Source: Gracilaria domingensis
Lineage: Eukaryota; Rhodophyta; Florideophyceae; Gracilariales; Gracilariaceae
Direction: 5' to 3'
DNA: 64,000 nt
NCBI GenBank assembly: GCA_022539475.1
Contig: VCMS01000095.1
Location: 1 to 64,000 of the forward strand
This document shows, piece by piece, positions 51,934 to 61,359 of the stretch. The notes under the pieces are model-generated. The model did not search any database. It saw nothing but the letters and a program-made list of their open reading frames with translations, and was not told the origin of the DNA. The translations under genes and the position numbers were made by a program. How positions within the stretch are numbered: the stretch's first letter is position 1; the number at the start of each line of letters is the position of its first letter.

Positions 51934-53628
51934 CTAGAACTCGCCAGTAACCTGCTGGACAGAGCTTGAAACGAAGACGTTGTTGTCACCACTCTCCCAC
52001 TCAATGCCGACGTCTGCTTCCGTATCATCTCGTTTAAGACACTTCCACTCCACCCTTTTGCCGTACCCCACATCAATGTATCCGCTCCAAACAGAGCGTC
52101 CCTCAAGAACGAGTTTCACCGCCTTAGCCACTTTCCAGCGCCCAAGCTCATCAACACTACCAATCGCGAACACGCTTTGTCCAGATCGAACAAATGCATT
52201 GTTACACGTAAACTTCACCTTCACTACTTCGCTACTCTTGTCCTCAATGCGCTGATCCTGAAACCCTTTGGGTAATTCACCTACTCTCGTTCCAACGTGT
52301 ATCGCAGCCGCTCCAATTGTCTTCACCTGAAATCGAGCCTTGCCATTACTTCCAACCTCAATCACGTCGCCGCTACAAACGCCATCTTCAAATTCACCGT
52401 TCACAATGTCGCAGTACCTACCGGCCGCCATACCAGCATCAAGAACGCGATCCATATCCCCATCTTCTCGATTGATCACAACAAACCCCTGTCCTCCGCG
52501 TCCGAAAGCAATTTGATGGTTGCCGTTATCCCACCAGTTGGTGAGTCGGAACTCGGAAGAGCAAACCTCTCGAAATTTGACCATGTTCGCAATTCCTCTC
52601 CATCGATGCTCGCAGACCCATTCTTCCCCACATCGTGCGCCTGAATGTACACCCTTCGATGGCGGACCTTGGTCATGATCCTCAAAGAAATAACTGGACA
52701 TAACCTTTGGATATCCATAGGGATAAGCCAAACTGAAAATCTCGCCAATGTAGTACAACCCTCTGACGTCCTTGTACGTCAGCGTGTTGAACGTATTCTG
52801 CCGTTGATCGTCATGATTCGAAACAAACACCACCGCATCATCGCTATTGAGCCACCCATCAAAGTTGACAATGTTTCTCAGTTCTTTGAGTGGGCCACGT
52901 CCCTTAAAGTAAAAGCCCAACGTGCGTTCAAAGTTGAATTCAGTGACAGCAGCGTTACCCACGTACTCAGCCGGTTGTACAGGTTCTCCACCAGCACCAA
53001 TTACTTCTTGGAAGATGTACACGGGCTTGTCCAACTTGGCGATGATAGCAGCAATGTCAGCCGAAGGCATATGCTTTGCGGCATCGATACGAAAGCCCTT
53101 GACGCCTAGACCGATTAGGTCATTCATGTACGCAGCGATCCTGCCACGAACGTATTCAGATTCGGTCTTCAAATCGTTCAAACCGACCAGGTCACAGTTC
53201 TGCACCTCGAAACGATTGTTGTAGTTGATGGGCGTGACACAAGTATGGAAGTCATTTGGAGAGTACGGAACCTCAGGGAAGCTTCGATCCAAGGCGGCCA
53301 TATGATTGATGATCGCATCCACATAGATGTCGACGCCTACCATGGCGCAACGCTTCACCATGGATCGAAACTGAGATCTTGTACCACTTCTGCCCTCCAC
53401 TGCATAGCTGAGCGGCTGATAACGGGACCACCATTCTGGACGATCAACAGACTTTTGCGGCGGGGATACTTGCACTGCTGCGAATCGTTTTGGGCCTAAG
53501 TGCTGCTCACATTCCTTGGCAATGTCATCCCAGCTCCATTCGAACAGATGAACAAATGCGGTACGGGAAGATGCAGGTAGTACAAGAGCAAGCACAATAA
53601 GAGCTGAAAGAGAGCGTAACAAAACCAT
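51934..53628 (-). CDS. secreted alpha-amylase with C-terminal starch-binding domain
   Basis: The 564-residue product starts at ATG 53628 with a signal peptide (MVLLRSLSALIVLALVLPAS). The GH13 catalytic domain has the nucleophile Asp in VKGFRIDAAKHM, the acid/base Glu in VYIFQEVI and the transition-state Asp in VFVSNHDDQRQN, with WWDNGNHQIAFGRG in domain C. The C-terminal 100 residues (VKVKFTCNNAFVRSGQSVFA, DELGRWKVAKAVKL) form a CBM20-type starch-binding module. The enzyme cleaves internal alpha-1,4 bonds of starch-like glucans. Red algal floridean starch is cytosolic, so a signal peptide suggests extracellular glucans or a vacuolar route. A TATA box lies about 70 bp upstream. Confidence 0.93.
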   Translation of the reverse strand: MVLLRSLSALIVLALVLPASSRTAFVHLFEWSWDDIAKECEQHLGPKRFAAVQVSPPQKSVDRPEWWSRYQPLSYAVEGRSGTRSQFRSMVKRCAMVGVDIYVDAIINHMAALDRSFPEVPYSPNDFHTCVTPINYNNRFEVQNCDLVGLNDLKTESEYVRGRIAAYMNDLIGLGVKGFRIDAAKHMPSADIAAIIAKLDKPVYIFQEVIGAGGEPVQPAEYVGNAAVTEFNFERTLGFYFKGRGPLKELRNIVNFDGWLNSDDAVVFVSNHDDQRQNTFNTLTYKDVRGLYYIGEIFSLAYPYGYPKVMSSYFFEDHDQGPPSKGVHSGARCGEEWVCEHRWRGIANMVKFREVCSSEFRLTNWWDNGNHQIAFGRGGQGFVVINREDGDMDRVLDAGMAAGRYCDIVNGEFEDGVCSGDVIEVGSNGKARFQVKTIGAAAIHVGTRVGELPKGFQDQRIEDKSSEVVKVKFTCNNAFVRSGQSVFAIGSVDELGRWKVAKAVKLVLEGRSVWSGYIDVGYGKRVEWKCLKRDDTEADVGIEWESGDNNVFVSSSVQQVTGEF

Positions 53629-54846
53629 TGCGGAGCTGGATGATGCTATGAGAGCCGATGAAGAGTATGTGGATCTCACTCGGCGCTGGGGTTCCTTTTA
53701 TAGCGTTGAGCGGCATGCTGCGATTGTTTGACGGCGACTCGACTGCGGTTTGACGGCGTTTGACGATTGTTTGAGGGGGAGCTGACGGAGTTTTGGCTCT
53801 GTGCGCTAAATGCGGGGGCGTATGTTACAAATTTGGTACGACACGCCATTGGGGAAGATGATGGCGCCGATGGCAATGCGAGCTTTGCGGCATGGATGGA
53901 GATGAGGGAAGGAACTGTAAAGAGACGATGGCTCACCACGACGGGGCGACATTTTGTATGTACACATGGGGGATGGGAGGGGGCGGTAGCTGGAACAAGA
54001 AGCACGATTGAAAAGGGACTGATGGCGGGAACGTCATTGCTCTGATGGCGGCCACTTAGCCCTTTCCGAGATAAGTTGTATAGATGGGATGTTATCAGGA
54101 GTTACCTACGGTAGTGCGAAGCAAGCAGCTCACCAAGGGGGACGTGTGGGAATTTGGGGAGAAGGTGGACTGCGGCACCAGGGGCTTGCGAACGAGGGTG
54201 GGCGGATGGGCACAGCTTTCATAACGCTTTACGCAAGGCGCGATGGAAGTTCATACGAAGGTGGGTACAGGCGTAGCCCTGATACGGCCGCGCGTGGTGC
54301 GAGATCCGCAACTACAACGGTACGTATTCGATCACATGATGCACGCCGGCAATGCCAGCGCAATGCCTACGTGGCACGGCCAGGGCTTGCCGTTGTCTCG
54401 CCCAAGTGCGCCACGTCACTCCGCGCTCCACGGCGACCACGTTAGCACCGTGGCTGGTCCTTCGCGTCGCGAATTTTGCGACCGATTGCGCCGCGTCTGT
54501 CGTTGGAGCATCTAAGTGCTCGACATTGTCGAGTACAATCATCGCCATCATCATCCCCCCAATTACCGTGCTATTGCCATCGTTGTGTCTCCCGCCTCCT
54601 TCCGACATAATTCGCCACTTCCCAAGCGCCCCTTTCCACTTCGCACCGCCCCCGGCTTTTAATTCATCCCCGTCGTCCCGCCCATTGCGAACCCATCGCC
54701 ATGTCTCTCCGCGCCGTTCCCCTTCGCGTCGCCGTACATAAGGCGCCCATCTCCGGGTCGCCGTGCTTCTCGTCCCTCTCCCTACCAACCTCACCCGTGT
54801 CCCCGCACCGCCTCCTTCAGCCCTACAGACTTTGAAAGCCTTCAAC
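53629..54846. other. divergent promoter interval and 5' flank of duplication copy 1
   Basis: Contains the amylase promoter and the 5' flank of the first Ser-Pro-stalk gene. The stretch 54090-54240 is homologous to 56515-56602 plus 57406-57475 and therefore carries the intact (empty) insertion site of the hAT-like element; the empty target is CCAGGGGC at 54178-54185. The stretch from about 54490 to the ATG is homologous to 58555-58913. Confidence 0.6.
53697..53703 (-). promoter_or_regulatory. TATA box
   Basis: On the minus strand this reads TATAAAA, about 70 bp upstream of the amylase ATG. Confidence 0.55.
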
Positions 54847-56298
54847 ATGATCTTCCACACCGTCTTCGCGGCCGCGTTGCTCGCTTTCGCCTCCGCTCAC
54901 TGCATCTACAGCGATACTGAATGTGTCTGTACCCAGGCGCAGGCCGGCCGTGTCTGTCTGCGTTACTACAGTGGCTCGGGCGCCACCACCCAGTGTGAGA
55001 CTTATGAATGTGGTACAGGCTTCGTCTGTGATTGTGCCGGAACGGAGATGTGCGATGTTACCGACTGCAGCCTTATGCGCACTGTGTACCGCCCCGTCGG
55101 CGCCACCCCCGCCGGCACTGGTCAGATTGTCGACTGTCAACTCGCGTCGCAGGTTACCTGCGTAACCCCCAGGAACGAAGCTGCTCCATCTGCGCATGCG
55201 AGCCCGTCTTATTCGCCGATGCCGTCTCCGTCGTCGTCTCCTGCGCCGTCTTCATCTTCATCCCCGGCTCCGTCTTCATCTTCATCCCCGGCTCCGTCTT
55301 CATCCTCATCCCCGGCGCCGTCGTCCTCCTCTTCGCCGGTGCCGTCGTCCTCCTCTTCGCCGGTGCCGTCCTCCTCTTCCTCTCCAGCACCGTCGTCGTC
55401 TTCGTCGCCAGCTCCGTCTCAGTCCTCGTCTCCGGCGCCTTCTTCATCTTCATCCCCGGCACCGTCGCCGTCTTCGTCGCCAGCTCCGTCTCAGTCCTCC
55501 TCTCCAGCGCCATCTGCGTCCTCCTCTCCGGCGCCATCTGCGTCCTCCTCTCCGGCGCCATCGGCGTCCTCCTCTCCGGCTCCTTCCGCTTCCGCCTCTC
55601 CGTCTGCGAGCGCTTCTGCCACTCCTTCCGCCTCGGCTTCTCCGACGCCATCCAGCTCTCCGGCTCCGTCCTCCTCCTCCACGCCGTCCGCAACTCCTTC
55701 AGCCTCTCCATCGGTGTCCGCATCCCCGTCCAATGCGCCGATTATTCCGCTTGGTGGCGTTTGTGGTCCCACCTCCACTTGTGAAACTGGAACCGGATGC
55801 TCTTGCACAGGATTCTGCGCTCCTATCATCAACATTGAGATCCGCGCTGTGGGTGATGACAGCGTTGTGCCAATTATGTGTAACACTGAACTCGGTCCGG
55901 AGACTCCCAACTTCAGCACTCGTGGAACGTACTTCTACAACGGAGTCTGTTCTGACCTCTTCTTCCGCACTCATAACTCTCTGGGCAAATGGGATGCCGT
56001 CTTCACTGCAGTTCGTGACCTTGACACCAACACGTGGTACTCATCGGAGATTCCTCCTCAAGCTGGTCTTTATGCCACTGCGATCAACGAACCTCCGAAC
56101 CTTGACTTCTTCACTGACCCGGCATACGATTACAGCGCCTGGAATGCTGTTGAGGAGCACGTTGAGCTCCGCACCCGAGGTGGCTTCCCAAATGTGCTGG
56201 CTGACCATGGCGGTGCTATTTGGACGGTCGAAAACATCGATTTCGGTCCCGGTGATCGTGGCTTCTCGTACTACCGTACCATTCTTCCATTCTGTTAA
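54847..56298 (+). CDS. secreted Ser-Pro-stalk glycoprotein, copy 1
   Basis: The 483-residue product has a signal peptide (MIFHTVFAAALLAFASAH), a Cys-rich head of about 85 residues (many Cys, with TECVCTQ, CETYECGTGFVCDC and MCDVTDC), a Ser-Pro stalk built of 8-residue units of the type SPAPSSSS (about 20 units, residues 120-305) and a C-terminal domain of about 170 residues with Cys pairs at its start (GVCGPTSTCETGTGCSC). Ser-Pro stalks are typical of heavily O-glycosylated cell-wall or extracellular-matrix proteins, consistent with red-algal cell coats. No catalytic motif is visible. The start is the ATG beginning the signal peptide. A close relative lies at 58914-60197. The domain family is not recognised. 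Confidence 0.85.
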   Translation: MIFHTVFAAALLAFASAHCIYSDTECVCTQAQAGRVCLRYYSGSGATTQCETYECGTGFVCDCAGTEMCDVTDCSLMRTVYRPVGATPAGTGQIVDCQLASQVTCVTPRNEAAPSAHASPSYSPMPSPSSSPAPSSSSSPAPSSSSSPAPSSSSSPAPSSSSSPVPSSSSSPVPSSSSSPAPSSSSSPAPSQSSSPAPSSSSSPAPSPSSSPAPSQSSSPAPSASSSPAPSASSSPAPSASSSPAPSASASPSASASATPSASASPTPSSSPAPSSSSTPSATPSASPSVSASPSNAPIIPLGGVCGPTSTCETGTGCSCTGFCAPIINIEIRAVGDDSVVPIMCNTELGPETPNFSTRGTYFYNGVCSDLFFRTHNSLGKWDAVFTAVRDLDTNTWYSSEIPPQAGLYATAINEPPNLDFFTDPAYDYSAWNAVEEHVELRTRGGFPNVLADHGGAIWTVENIDFGPGDRGFSYYRTILPFC

Positions 56299-56602
56299 GC
56301 TGTTTTGAACATGTTGTGGGCGTTTCGTCCTTAAGGTCGTCTTATGACCAGAATGACACTCGTTCGCAAAGAATTTTTTAACGCGAACTAGAGTCTTGTG
56401 TGCGGCAGGAAGCTAGGTAGAGGAGCCCACAACCTAGACTGTTCTTAGTTTTAATGGATTTCTGTCTTGCTATGCTACAAAGAAAGCAATCGTAAAGTAT
56501 TATTATTGGATACGATGTTGTCGGGAGTTTGTGCGAAGCGAGCGGCTGGCTAAGGGGGGAGTGTGGGAATTTGGGGACAAGGTGGACTGCGGCACCGGGG
56601 TC
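56299..56602. other. 3' UTR and duplicated 5'-flank fragment
   Basis: The first part is the presumed 3' UTR, nearly identical to that of copy 2 (shared GCTGTTTTGAACATGTTGTG). About 56515-56602 matches the 5' flank of copy 1 (about 54090-54180). The upstream target-duplication copy CCGGGGTC (56595-56602) ends it. Confidence 0.6.
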
Positions 56603-57405
56603 CAGGGCTCCTCACAATATTATTGCAATATATTGCTCTACAGAACGCAATATCCAATATTGGCTATCAAACTAATTTTCGCGCAATAAATATTGCAATA
56701 TAAAAACTTATCTGCAATATTACTGCAATAATATCAGACAGAAGCAATAAGTTGCCAATTGAACTCATGCTTTAAGAATATGTTTATGGCTCAGCTCCTT
56801 GAAAAGTCAAGAACATTGTGCTTTGCTCGTAATCTGTTTTGAATTTACTGTTTTGAAGCCATATATCACTTTGCAGAAAATTCAAACGTACGGTGTATCT
56901 GAATATATTCTTTACAACTTGTGTAAGGTTAGCACTAAAAGTAAACTAACGCTAGTGACATGTTTCCAATCAAGACGCGATAACCTAGCATTAATACTTT
57001 GTCTTACTGTCGTGTAAACGTCAGAGCAGGAACAAGTATACTTTGTACAATCAGAGTAGAACGAAAGGGATACATAGTTTTGGGGAGAGGCGCGTCTCTT
57101 CGCGCCCGATTTGTGTCTTTACTTTACAATAAAGAAACAACCAAATCTACTACTACTCTTCTTCTTCCGTTCGACTGCGTGCGAGCGTTGAGCGTTCATA
57201 TGCCCTACGAGCTCATAGACCTCGAGGTCTGTGAGCTCACTGTTGAGCTCTGTCGTTGCTGTCGTCCAGCGAGGACGACAGCTTCTTGATTGGGCTCGCA
57301 GTACTGACACCTACAAGGTTAATTGCAATAAGAAGAAGACTGCAATAAAAATTGCAATATGTTCAGGAACATGCAATAACGCATTGATATTGCTGAGGAC
57401 CCCTG
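56603..57405. mobile_element. non-autonomous hAT-like transposon 1 (803 bp)
   Basis: The left end is CAGGGCTCCTCACAATATTA and the reverse complement of the right end is CAGGGGTCCTCAGCAATATC, matching after one indel. The flanking 8-mers are CCGGGGTC (56595-56602) and CCAGGGGC (57406-57413), a diverged 8-bp target duplication. The empty site, with CCAGGGGC once, is at 54178-54185 in the paralogous flank. TIRs beginning CAGGG and 8-bp duplications are hallmarks of hAT elements. The inside is AT-rich with repeated GCAATAT motifs near the ends; it includes two hairpins (57209-57238, 57258-57282). No transposase is present. Confidence 0.85.
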
Positions 57406-57540
57406 CCAGGGGCTTGCGAACGAGGGTGGGCGGATGGGCACAGCTTTCATTACGCTTCACGCAAGTTGCAGTAGACTTTTCCGATGTGCGAACGACCTTG
57501 GGATGCAGAGCAAAAAGCAAATCCGTCGCTCAACAGCAGG

Positions 57541-58405
57541 TAGGCATTTATCCGGACGGCTAGCCGTTTGAATGCACCCGTTGCAAACCCATCCAAAATT
57601 ACCCTGGACGAATTTGGAAAATCGAAAACTACATTTTAATTTATCCGTCTTCGCCCACATTATAAAAACTGTTTTCGCAAAACAACCGAGTCCAAACATT
57701 TATGATCTTATCGGTTCCGGAAAAAACCAATACGTTTGCGATTATGGATAATCCGAAATAGTAAAAATTTCTAAACGGATTGTATACTATGTTTTCTATT
57801 TGCAAAACTGCTTTGAAGATTTGAACTCCGTTTAAATTCATAATCATTTAGTCTGATAAGATGAAAAACTTCTTGTTGCCTTTTTATATGCAGTTTCTTT
57901 GTAAGTATATGCTAGAACACTGTATAAACACAGCAGGCAACGAAAGGTTTTATGTTCAGACCTGAAACCAATACCCCAGGAACGGCTTATTGACAAAAGA
58001 ACTCAATGTTTTCACAATAAATATATAGTTGACACTTATAAAGACTCAGAAAAGGAATTACAGTTCTTTGAGATAGCTTAGTTCAATTTTGAAAGCTACG
58101 TGTAGTTATTTGGAATTATTTGGTTAGCAATGAATATAATTTCTCGTTTAGAAAAATTTGGTTACTTAACGAAAACGAATACTGTTAGTTTTTGAAAGAA
58201 CACATATATCAAAACCGTGGCATCCGTTACTGTTTGAAAGTCTGCAGAAATCATTCTTTACGATCCATATTGGTTTGTTGTAGTTTTTCTCAAATTCATA
58301 TCCGATTATGTCCGGAATTTCTACACGCCATTCTTGTTTCTAGTTGTTTATTATGCATCGTACTTCAGAGCCTATATGGATAATATCCGTCCGAATAAAC
58401 CCCTA
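57541..58405. mobile_element. non-autonomous hAT-like transposon 2 (865 bp)
   Basis: The left end reads TAGGCATTTATCCGGACGG and the reverse complement of the right end reads TAGGGGTTTATTCGGACGG, 16 of 19 positions identical. Exact 8-bp target duplications ACAGCAGG flank it at 57533-57540 and 58406-58413. The interior is AT-rich, with recurring ATCCG/CGGAT motifs, probably subterminal binding sites. No open frame is longer than about 70 residues. The perfect duplication suggests a younger insertion than transposon 1. Confidence 0.9.
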
Positions 58406-58913
58406 ACAGCAGGGTCTGTCTTGACTAATTACTGTAAGCGTGCAGTTCGGTATCAGCTTGATCCGCATCTGTCGTCGGCGAGTCGACATGCTCGACTGGT
58501 GAGAGTCGACACGAGTCGACAATCGGTCGAGCACGGTCGACAGTGCCATTAAATAAAGGTCTCGTTCGTTCCTTCGTTCGTTGACAGTGCCGTGCCTCGA
58601 CAATCATCGCCACCATCATCCCACGCCCGCGCGCTATTATATTATCGTCGTGTCTCCCGCCTCCTTCCGACATAATTCGTCAGTTCCGCTGCGCCCCTTT
58701 CCACTTCCCACCGCCCCCAGCTTTTAATTCACCCCCGCCGTCCCGACCATTGCGAACCCGTCGCCATGTCTCTCCGCGCCGTTCCCCTTCGCACGTCGCC
58801 GCACATAAGCCGCCCATCTCCAGGTCGCCGTGCTTCCCGTCCCTCTCCCCACCAACCTCACCCGCGTCCCCGCGCCGCCTCCTTCAGCCCTACAGACTTG
58901 GAAAGCCTTCAAC
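58406..58913. other. 5' flank of copy 2
   Basis: Shares the segment upstream of the ATG with copy 1 (from about 58555). The stretch 58470-58545 is rich in GTCGAC palindromes and TCGAC words. ATTAAATA at about 58550 may be a TATA-like element. Confidence 0.5.
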
Positions 58914-60197
58914 ATGATCTTTCATACCGTCTTCGCGGCCGCGTTGCTCGCCTTCGCCTCCGCTCACTGCATCTATAGCGATACCGAATGTGTCTGTACC
59001 CAGGCGCAGGCCGGTCGTATCTGTCTACGTTACTACAGTGGCTCGGGCGCCACCACCCAGTGTGAGACTTATGAATGTGGTACAGGCTTCGTCTGTGATT
59101 GTGCCGGAACGGAGATGTGCGATGTTACCGACTGCAGCCTTATGCGCACTGTGTACCGCCCCGTCGGCGCCACCCCCGCCGGCACTGGTCAGATTGTCGA
59201 CTGTCAACTCGCGTCGCAGGTTACCTGCGTAACCCCCAGGAACGAAGCTGCTCCATCTGCGCATGCGAGCCCGTCTTATTCGCCGATGCCGTCCCCGTCT
59301 TCGTCGCCAGCTCCGTCTCAGTCCTCGTCTCCGGCGCCTTCTTCATCTTCATCCCCGGCACCGTCGCCGTCTTCGTCGCCAGCTCCGTCTCAGTCCTCCT
59401 CTCCAGCGCCATCTGCGTCCTCCTCTCCGGCGCCATCTGCGTCCTCCTCTCCGGCGCCATCGGCGTCCTCCTCTCCGGCTCCTTCCGCTTCCGCCTCTCC
59501 GTCTGCGAGCGCTTCTGCCACTCCTTCCGCCTCGGCTTCTCCGACGCCATCCAGCTCTCCGGCTCCGTCCTCCTCCTCCACGCCGTCCGCTACTCCTTCA
59601 GCCTCTCCATCGGTGTCCGCATCCCCGTCCAATGCGCCGATTATTCCTCTTGGTGGCGTTTGTGGTCCCACCTCCACTTGTGAAACTGGAACCGGATGCT
59701 CTTGCACAGGATTCTGCGCTCCTATCATCAACATTGAGATCCGCGCTGTGGGTGATGACAGCGTTGTGCCAATTATGTGTAACACTGAACTCGGTCCGGA
59801 GACTCCCAGCTTCGGCATTCGTGGAACGTACTTCTACAATGGAGTCTGTTCTGACCTCTTCTTCCGCACTCATAACTTTGAGGGCAAATGGGATGCCGTC
59901 GTCCTTGCAATTCGTGACCTTGACACAAATACGTGGTACCCATCGGAGATTCCTCCTCAAGCTGGTCTTCATGCCACTGCGATCAACCAGCCTCCGAACC
60001 TTGACTTCTTCACTGACCCGGCATACGATTACAGCGCTTGGACTGCTGTTGAGGAGCACACTGAACTCCGCACCCGAAATGGCTTCCGAGATATTGTGAA
60101 TGACCATGGCAGTACTGTTTGGACGGTCGAAAACATCGACTTCGGTCCCGGTGATCGTGGCTTCTCGTACTACCGTACCATTCTTCCATTCTGTTAA
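58914..60197 (+). CDS. secreted Ser-Pro-stalk glycoprotein, copy 2
   Basis: The 427-residue product has the same layout as copy 1: signal peptide, Cys-rich head, Ser-Pro stalk and C-terminal domain. The head differs from copy 1 by essentially one residue (Val to Ile). The stalk is shorter by 56 residues, exactly seven 8-residue units, so the frame is kept. By contrast the last 130 residues show about 22 substitutions (for example PNVLA versus RDIVN). The ending VENIDFGPGDRGFSYYRTIL is unchanged, as are the first parts of the 3' flank. It is a tandem, direct duplicate separated from copy 1 by the two hAT-like insertions. Confidence 0.85.
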   Translation: MIFHTVFAAALLAFASAHCIYSDTECVCTQAQAGRICLRYYSGSGATTQCETYECGTGFVCDCAGTEMCDVTDCSLMRTVYRPVGATPAGTGQIVDCQLASQVTCVTPRNEAAPSAHASPSYSPMPSPSSSPAPSQSSSPAPSSSSSPAPSPSSSPAPSQSSSPAPSASSSPAPSASSSPAPSASSSPAPSASASPSASASATPSASASPTPSSSPAPSSSSTPSATPSASPSVSASPSNAPIIPLGGVCGPTSTCETGTGCSCTGFCAPIINIEIRAVGDDSVVPIMCNTELGPETPSFGIRGTYFYNGVCSDLFFRTHNFEGKWDAVVLAIRDLDTNTWYPSEIPPQAGLHATAINQPPNLDFFTDPAYDYSAWTAVEEHTELRTRNGFRDIVNDHGSTVWTVENIDFGPGDRGFSYYRTILPFC

Positions 60198-61359
60198 GCT
60201 GTTTTGAACATGTTGTGGGCGTGTCGTCCTTAAGGTCGTCTTATGACCAAAATGACACTCGTTCTCACAGACTTTTGTTACGCGAACAATAGAGTTTTGT
60301 GTGCGGCAGGAAGCTAGGTAGAGGACCACACAGCCAAGACTGTGTTCTTAGCTTTGATGACTTTCTATCATGCCATGCTACAAAGAAAGCAATCGTAAAG
60401 TATTATCATTGGAGCACTTCTGTTCTTCATGTTCCATCTTGCAAAACGCGAAACGCTCCAGTTCGTGAAACAGCTCTCAAGCTCAAACCGAAGGGACGGT
60501 TTTCTTTTTTTCCTTCATCTCTCCTGATGACAGCGCGCAAAACTCCGCCGGTTCTAGTGACGTAGCCATGGGCGAGGACTATTCGTGAACACCACTTCGA
60601 ATCAGTTTCGTAGCACATTGAGAGGTGTTTCAAAGTGCTTCGGTGTGCCGGGCATAGCATATGAAGTAGCGGATTCCATACGTCCATTAGCTGAAAAATA
60701 GTCTTGTTTCGAAGTTAGCTGCATGTCGCGGCTTTTGAGCTATGAAGGCAGCGTTCGCGTGCAAAGTGAGAAGCATCTACCTTAGTACAAATTGCGGTAA
60801 AACCCGTGTGGAGACTCAAGAAAATCTAACGGAGTGCAGGCTATCGAAAGCGGGCATTCTACCAGGTTACAGTACGCTGCAGCAGCTCTACTCAGTGGAG
60901 TCCACTGTAGCAGCTACATACAACTTTATTTACTGCTACCAAGGGTAGATATAGGGCGAAGGATATCCTTAAATCTAGCCCTCAGCGTATGAGCTACGCT
61001 GCACAATAGTATCCTACATCGATGAGCGAATCGTTTTGGAAACAACGAATTGCAAAGCGCATAAACCGAGCGTGGTTGACGAACTGCACATCACCTTGCA
61101 AACCCCCGCCAGTTTCAAACTTGGACGTGTCCACTCGCCTCGCTCTTCTGCTTTTCAGTTTCTCTTCATCACATTATTCCCTTCCCCATTTTACCTTTTT
61201 CCCGCCTCTGAGTAGGACAGCCTTGCCATAATCTTGAGCGCCAACTTCATCTTACTCGCGGGCAAATCTAAGACACTCTGGTCCTTTGAACTTTTTGGAC
61301 CGTTCCCACCTTTCGCGAACAAAACGCGCTTATGCGAAATCAAGAATATTGTTATCAGG
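60198..61359. other. intergenic
   Basis: The first 210 bp are the duplicated 3' flank. The rest includes weak palindromes around 60880-61000 (for example AAGGATATCCTT at about 60959-60970) and the F-box promoter. No RNA gene recognised. Confidence 0.4.

Noticed and set aside
55200-55760. Regular short repeats that could suggest a CRISPR array
   Set aside because: They are in-frame 24-bp coding repeats without spacers, inside a eukaryotic secreted-protein gene.
55032-55784. Val/Phe-rich and Arg-rich frames over the Ser-Pro stalk
   Set aside because: Out-of-frame readings of the 24-bp stalk repeat.
58470-58545. GTCGAC-rich tract as a possible transposon end
   Set aside because: No opposite copy or target duplication found; left as a local palindrome-rich promoter stretch.
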